A DNA stretch of 64,000 nucleotides from Acidobacteriota bacterium (GTDB lineage Bacteria; Acidobacteriota; Terriglobia; Terriglobales; Acidobacteriaceae). The position numbers and the translations under genes were made by a program. The stretch is from the NCBI GenBank assembly GCA_021818585.1, contig JAKATU010000056.1:1-64000 (forward strand), written 5' to 3'. The notes below the pieces were generated by a model. It saw only the letters and a list, made by a program, of their open reading frames with translations. It was not told where the DNA came from and searched no databases. Below, piece after piece: positions 61,345 through 64,000 of this stretch. The stretch's first letter is position 1. Each line of letters starts with the position of its first letter.

Positions 61345-61462
61345 GGCAAGGCCGATTCGCTGTAACGTATATTCCCGGGTCCGCGGATCAGCGGGCCTGG
61401 GATTGATCTGCCACTTCCGCTCGCAGGCTCCTGCAGGCTGCCGATTCCGAGGCAAACGCACT

Positions 61463-61834
61463 ATGCGCCAGAATATTGCCGGTACTTCGCCGTATGAACC
61501 CGTGATTGGATTTTCGCGGGCCGTTCGAGTTGGAAATACGGTTGTCGTTTCCGGAACCGGCCCGGTGGGCGCAGACAACGGCGACGTAGCCGCGCAGACG
61601 CGGCAGATCTTCCAGATCATTCAGGCTTCACTCGAAAAGGCAGGCGCGCGGCTGGAGCATGTGGTCCGCACGCGCATTTATCTCACCCACGCCGAGGACT
61701 GGGAAGCGGTAGGTCAGGTCCATGGCGAGTTGTTTGGCTCCATACGGCCAGCCGCCACCATGGTGGTGGTCGCGAAGCTTCTAAATCCTGCCTGGCGCGT
61801 CGAAATTGAAGCCGACGCGATCCTCGATTCTTGA
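61463..61834 (+). CDS. RidA/YjgF-family protein
   Basis: A 123-residue RidA-family protein; RidA deaminates reactive enamine/imine intermediates and some relatives have other roles. The family landmarks are YEPVIGFSRAVRVGNTVVVSGTGPVG, with the catalytic-site Arg in VVRTRIYLTHAEDW and the late IRPAATMVVVAKLLNP. The start ATG 61463 (MRQNIAGTSP) follows GAGG with a long spacing; the earlier frame start at 61403 does not fit the family. It lies between gap and pgk on the same strand, so co-transcription with glycolytic genes is likely. Confidence 0.88.
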   Translation: MRQNIAGTSPYEPVIGFSRAVRVGNTVVVSGTGPVGADNGDVAAQTRQIFQIIQASLEKAGARLEHVVRTRIYLTHAEDWEAVGQVHGELFGSIRPAATMVVVAKLLNPAWRVEIEADAILDS

Positions 61835-61861
61835 AAAAGTCAGTTAACGGAGAAGAATTCC

Positions 61862-63076
61862 ATGTCGAAACTCTCGATTCGCGATCTCGATCTTGCTCAC
61901 AAGCACGTTTTCATGCGCGTGGACTTTAACGTGCCACTCAGCGAAGACGGCCAGGAGATCACCGACGACACGCGCATCCGCGAAACACTGCCCACCATTG
62001 AGTACGCGCTGCGCCACAAGGCAAAGCTGATTCTGGCCTCGCACCTGGGCCGTCCCAAGGGCAAGGTAAACCCTAAGTACAGCCTTCGCCCGGTGGTGGA
62101 CCGCCTGCGCGGCCTGCTCGATCATCGTCTGGGCGAGCGTGTGAACGTGGCCTTTTCGCCCGATTGCGTGGGCGACATCGCGAAGGAAACGGCGCTGCAA
62201 CTGGAGTCCGGGCAGGTGCTGTTGCTCGAGAACCTGCGCTTCCATACCGAAGAGGAAGCCAACGATCCGGAATTCGCCAAAAAGCTGGCTTCGCTTTGCG
62301 AGATCTACGTCAATGACGCTTTTGGCAGCGCGCACCGCGCCCATGCTTCCACAGAAGGTATTACGCACTTTGTGAAACAGTCGGCTGCCGGCCTGCTGAT
62401 GGAGAAGGAACTCCAATACATGGGCAAGGCGCTGGAAGCTCCGTCAAAGCCGTTTGTGGCGATCATCGGCGGCGCCAAAGTCTCGGACAAGATCAAGGTG
62501 ATCGACAACCTGCTCAACAAGGTGGATGCGCTGCTGATTGGAGGCGGCATGGCGTACACCTTCCTCAAGGCGCAGGGCCAGGAAGTCGGCAAGTCGCTGG
62601 TGGAGGCCGACAAACTGGATATCGCCAAGGCCGCGCTCGACAAGGCAACGGCCAAAGGCGTTCGCTTCCTGCTGCCTGTGGATCACATTCTGGCGGACAA
62701 GTTTGCCCCCGACGCGAAGACCCAGGTCTTTGAAGGCACAGGAGCCTTCCCTGCCGAGTGGATGGGCCTTGATATCGGTCCCAAGTCGATTGCGCTCTTC
62801 TCGAAAGAGATTGGCGACGCGGCCACCATTGTCTGGAATGGACCGATGGGCGTCTTTGAGATGCCGGCCTTCGCCAAAGGCACAACGGCAGTTGCGAACG
62901 CGGTAGCAGCCAATGAGGATGCCATCTCGATCATCGGCGGCGGGGACTCGGTTGCGGCGGTAAAGCAGACCGGCGTGGCAGACAAGATCAAGCACATCTC
63001 CACGGGCGGCGGCGCAAGCCTCGAGTTTCTGGAAGGCAAGAAACTGCCCGGCGTCGAAGCGCTGACCAACAAGTAA
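61862..63076 (+). CDS. pgk: phosphoglycerate kinase
   Basis: 404-residue PGK, transferring phosphate from 1,3-bisphosphoglycerate to ADP. N-terminal substrate domain with [14 protein letters not shown] and [18 protein letters not shown]-terminal nucleotide domain with the [18 protein letters not shown] and [13 protein letters not shown] motifs and the hinge near [19 protein letters not shown]. The start ATG is preceded by GGAGAAG. It follows the RidA gene by 27 bp and is 18 bp before tpiA, all one operon. Confidence 0.98.
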   Translation: MSKLSIRDLDLAHKHVFMRVDFNVPLSEDGQEITDDTRIRETLPTIEYALRHKAKLILASHLGRPKGKVNPKYSLRPVVDRLRGLLDHRLGERVNVAFSPDCVGDIAKETALQLESGQVLLLENLRFHTEEEANDPEFAKKLASLCEIYVNDAFGSAHRAHASTEGITHFVKQSAAGLLMEKELQYMGKALEAPSKPFVAIIGGAKVSDKIKVIDNLLNKVDALLIGGGMAYTFLKAQGQEVGKSLVEADKLDIAKAALDKATAKGVRFLLPVDHILADKFAPDAKTQVFEGTGAFPAEWMGLDIGPKSIALFSKEIGDAATIVWNGPMGVFEMPAFAKGTTAVANAVAANEDAISIIGGGDSVAAVKQTGVADKIKHISTGGGASLEFLEGKKLPGVEALTNK

Positions 63077-63094
63077 GGAGAGAATAAACAGATC

Positions 63095-63844
63095 ATGCGC
63101 AAAGCACTGATTGCAGCTAACTGGAAGATGTATAAGACTCCCGCCCAGGCGAAGGAGTTTGTCGCCACATTTTTGCCTCTCGTGACCGGACACACCCGCG
63201 ACGAGATTGTGCTTTGCCCTTCCGCCACGTCGCTTTCCGCCGTGGTGGACGCGGTTGCCGGCAGCAATGTTCGCGTGGGCGGGCAAAATATCCACACCGC
63301 TGATGAAGGCGCGTTTACCGGCGAGAATTCGGCAGTCATGCTGGTGGCTCTCGGCGTATCCCACATCATCATCGGCCACTCGGAGCGGCGCCAGTACTTT
63401 GGCGAGACCGACGAGCTGGTAAACCAGAAGACGCATCAGGCGCTCAAGCATGGCCTCAAGCCGATTGTGTGCGTGGGCGAACTGCTGGCCGAGCGCGAAG
63501 GCGGCAAGACGCAGGAGGTGCTGCTGCGGCAAACCGAGATCGCCTTCAAGGGCATCACGGCAGAGCAGGCAGCGAACATCGTGATTGCCTACGAGCCCGT
63601 GTGGGCCATTGGCACCGGCAAAACGGCTACACCGGAGATGGCAGCGGAAGCGCACCTCGTCATCCGCACCGAAGTGGCTCGCCTGCTGGGCCGCGAAGTC
63701 GCGGATAACATCCGGATTCTTTACGGCGGCAGCGTGAAGCCGGACAATGCCACGGCCCTGCTCAACCAGCCGGAGATTGACGGCGCACTGGTGGGCGGCG
63801 CGAGCCTCGATGCCGTGTCCTTCTCGAAGATCGTAAGGTACTAG
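63095..63844 (+). CDS. tpiA: triosephosphate isomerase
   Basis: 249-residue TIM-barrel enzyme that interconverts dihydroxyacetone phosphate and glyceraldehyde 3-phosphate. Catalytic Lys11 in AANWKMYK, catalytic His in IIIGHSERRQYFGE, catalytic Glu in AYEPVWAIGTGKTATPE, and the phosphate loop in LYGGSVKPDNA. Start ATG follows AAGGAGAG. It is the last glycolytic gene of the operon and is followed by a terminator. Confidence 0.98.
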   Translation: MRKALIAANWKMYKTPAQAKEFVATFLPLVTGHTRDEIVLCPSATSLSAVVDAVAGSNVRVGGQNIHTADEGAFTGENSAVMLVALGVSHIIIGHSERRQYFGETDELVNQKTHQALKHGLKPIVCVGELLAEREGGKTQEVLLRQTEIAFKGITAEQAANIVIAYEPVWAIGTGKTATPEMAAEAHLVIRTEVARLLGREVADNIRILYGGSVKPDNATALLNQPEIDGALVGGASLDAVSFSKIVRY

Positions 63845-63867
63845 TCGAGTTTTCTTCTCAACCGAAG

Positions 63868-63898
63868 CGGGCTGCCGGAATGGCGGCCCGTTTTGTTT
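63868..63898 (+). terminator. intrinsic terminator of the gap-pgk-tpiA group
   Basis: CGGGCTGCC (63868-63876) pairs with GGCGGCCCG (63882-63890), one G-U pair, around a 5-base loop. It is followed by TTTTGTTT. It lies 23 bases past the tpiA stop and before the next gene start. Confidence 0.88.
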
Positions 63899-63922
63899 GC
63901 GATCGTGCGATAGAGTGTGGGC

Positions 63923-64000
63923 ATGCGGATTGGCGTCATTTCAGACACACACGGGCTGCTGCGCCCGGAGGCAATCGAGGCACTCACCGGCGTGGAGCAC
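63923..64000 (+). CDS. metallophosphoesterase (YfcE/MJ0936-like), N-terminal part
   Basis: From ATG 63923 the frame reads MRIGVISDTHGLLRPEAIEA then LTGVEH to the window end. SDTHG with the N-terminal strand is the first metal-binding block (D-x-H) of the calcineurin-like phosphoesterases, closest to the YfcE/MJ0936 group. The gene is cut by the window edge after 26 codons, so the remaining metal ligands cannot be seen. It lies 78 bp past tpiA and after its terminator, so it has its own promoter. Confidence 0.75.
   Translation, partial: MRIGVISDTHGLLRPEAIEALTGVEH

Overview
The window looks like a stretch of chromosome from an acidobacterium (Acidobacteriota, probably family Acidobacteriaceae, near Granulicella, Terriglobus or Edaphobacter). 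This is inferred from gene content and style, not from a marker search: carboxypeptidase-regulatory-domain proteins, OprB-type porins, tannase and GH1 enzymes, LacI-type regulators, moderately high GC, and a Gram-negative envelope gene set (lpt genes) joined to a yicC-gmk-rpoZ-coaBC-priA order otherwise typical of Firmicutes. There is no sign of plasmid, phage or CRISPR. The only clear mobile DNA is the first 26 codons of an IS630-family transposase at the left edge.

Left part (1-29 kb) is metabolic and accessory. In order: an APC permease, a small membrane protein, a dual-specificity-type phosphatase, a B12-dependent acyl-CoA mutase large subunit, a LacI-family regulator interrupted by a stop codon inside its DNA-binding helix, a DUF1641 plus molybdopterin formate dehydrogenase-like pair (minus strand), a carboxypeptidase-regulatory-domain protein, an aldo/keto reductase, a Met/His-rich exported protein, homoserine dehydrogenase, an intact LacI regulator next to a Tat-exported GH1 beta-glucosidase, a homogentisate pathway pair (hmgA-fahA), mtnA, a sugar-acid module (KDG-kinase-like PfkB protein and gluconokinase) and an ABC exporter.

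Middle part (29-43 kb): a CsoR/RcnR-type metal sensor with an operator-like site, a possible cobalamin riboswitch ahead of an OprB-type porin, a tannase-family esterase, small hypothetical proteins including a 29-residue membrane peptide, feoAB iron uptake next to a truncated flavin-oxidase-fold gene, two ABC-F ATPases, a WecG/TagA-type glycosyltransferase and murB.

Right part (43-64 kb) is core. A run of 14 minus-strand genes reads, in transcription order, P-loop kinase, DinB protein, lptC/lptA fusion, lptB, rpoN, hpf, rapZ, an MsbA-like ABC exporter, yicC, gmk, rpoZ, coaBC, udg4, priA. It merges the lpt-rpoN-hpf-rapZ cluster known from Proteobacteria with the yicC-gmk-rpoZ-coaBC-priA cluster known from Bacillus. 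Divergent from it is a lower-glycolysis run gap, RidA, pgk, tpiA, and the start of a metallophosphoesterase cut by the right edge.

I did not find a wholly new system. The observations most worth a second look are the in-frame TGA in the LacI helix-turn-helix, the riboswitch-like leader in front of the porin, the merged envelope/growth-control run with its 779-residue LptC/LptA protein, the truncated flavin-oxidase gene beside feoAB, and the 29-residue membrane protein. Many start codons were moved inward from the longest reading frame on the basis of Shine-Dalgarno sites, signal peptides or upstream terminators; each case is stated.
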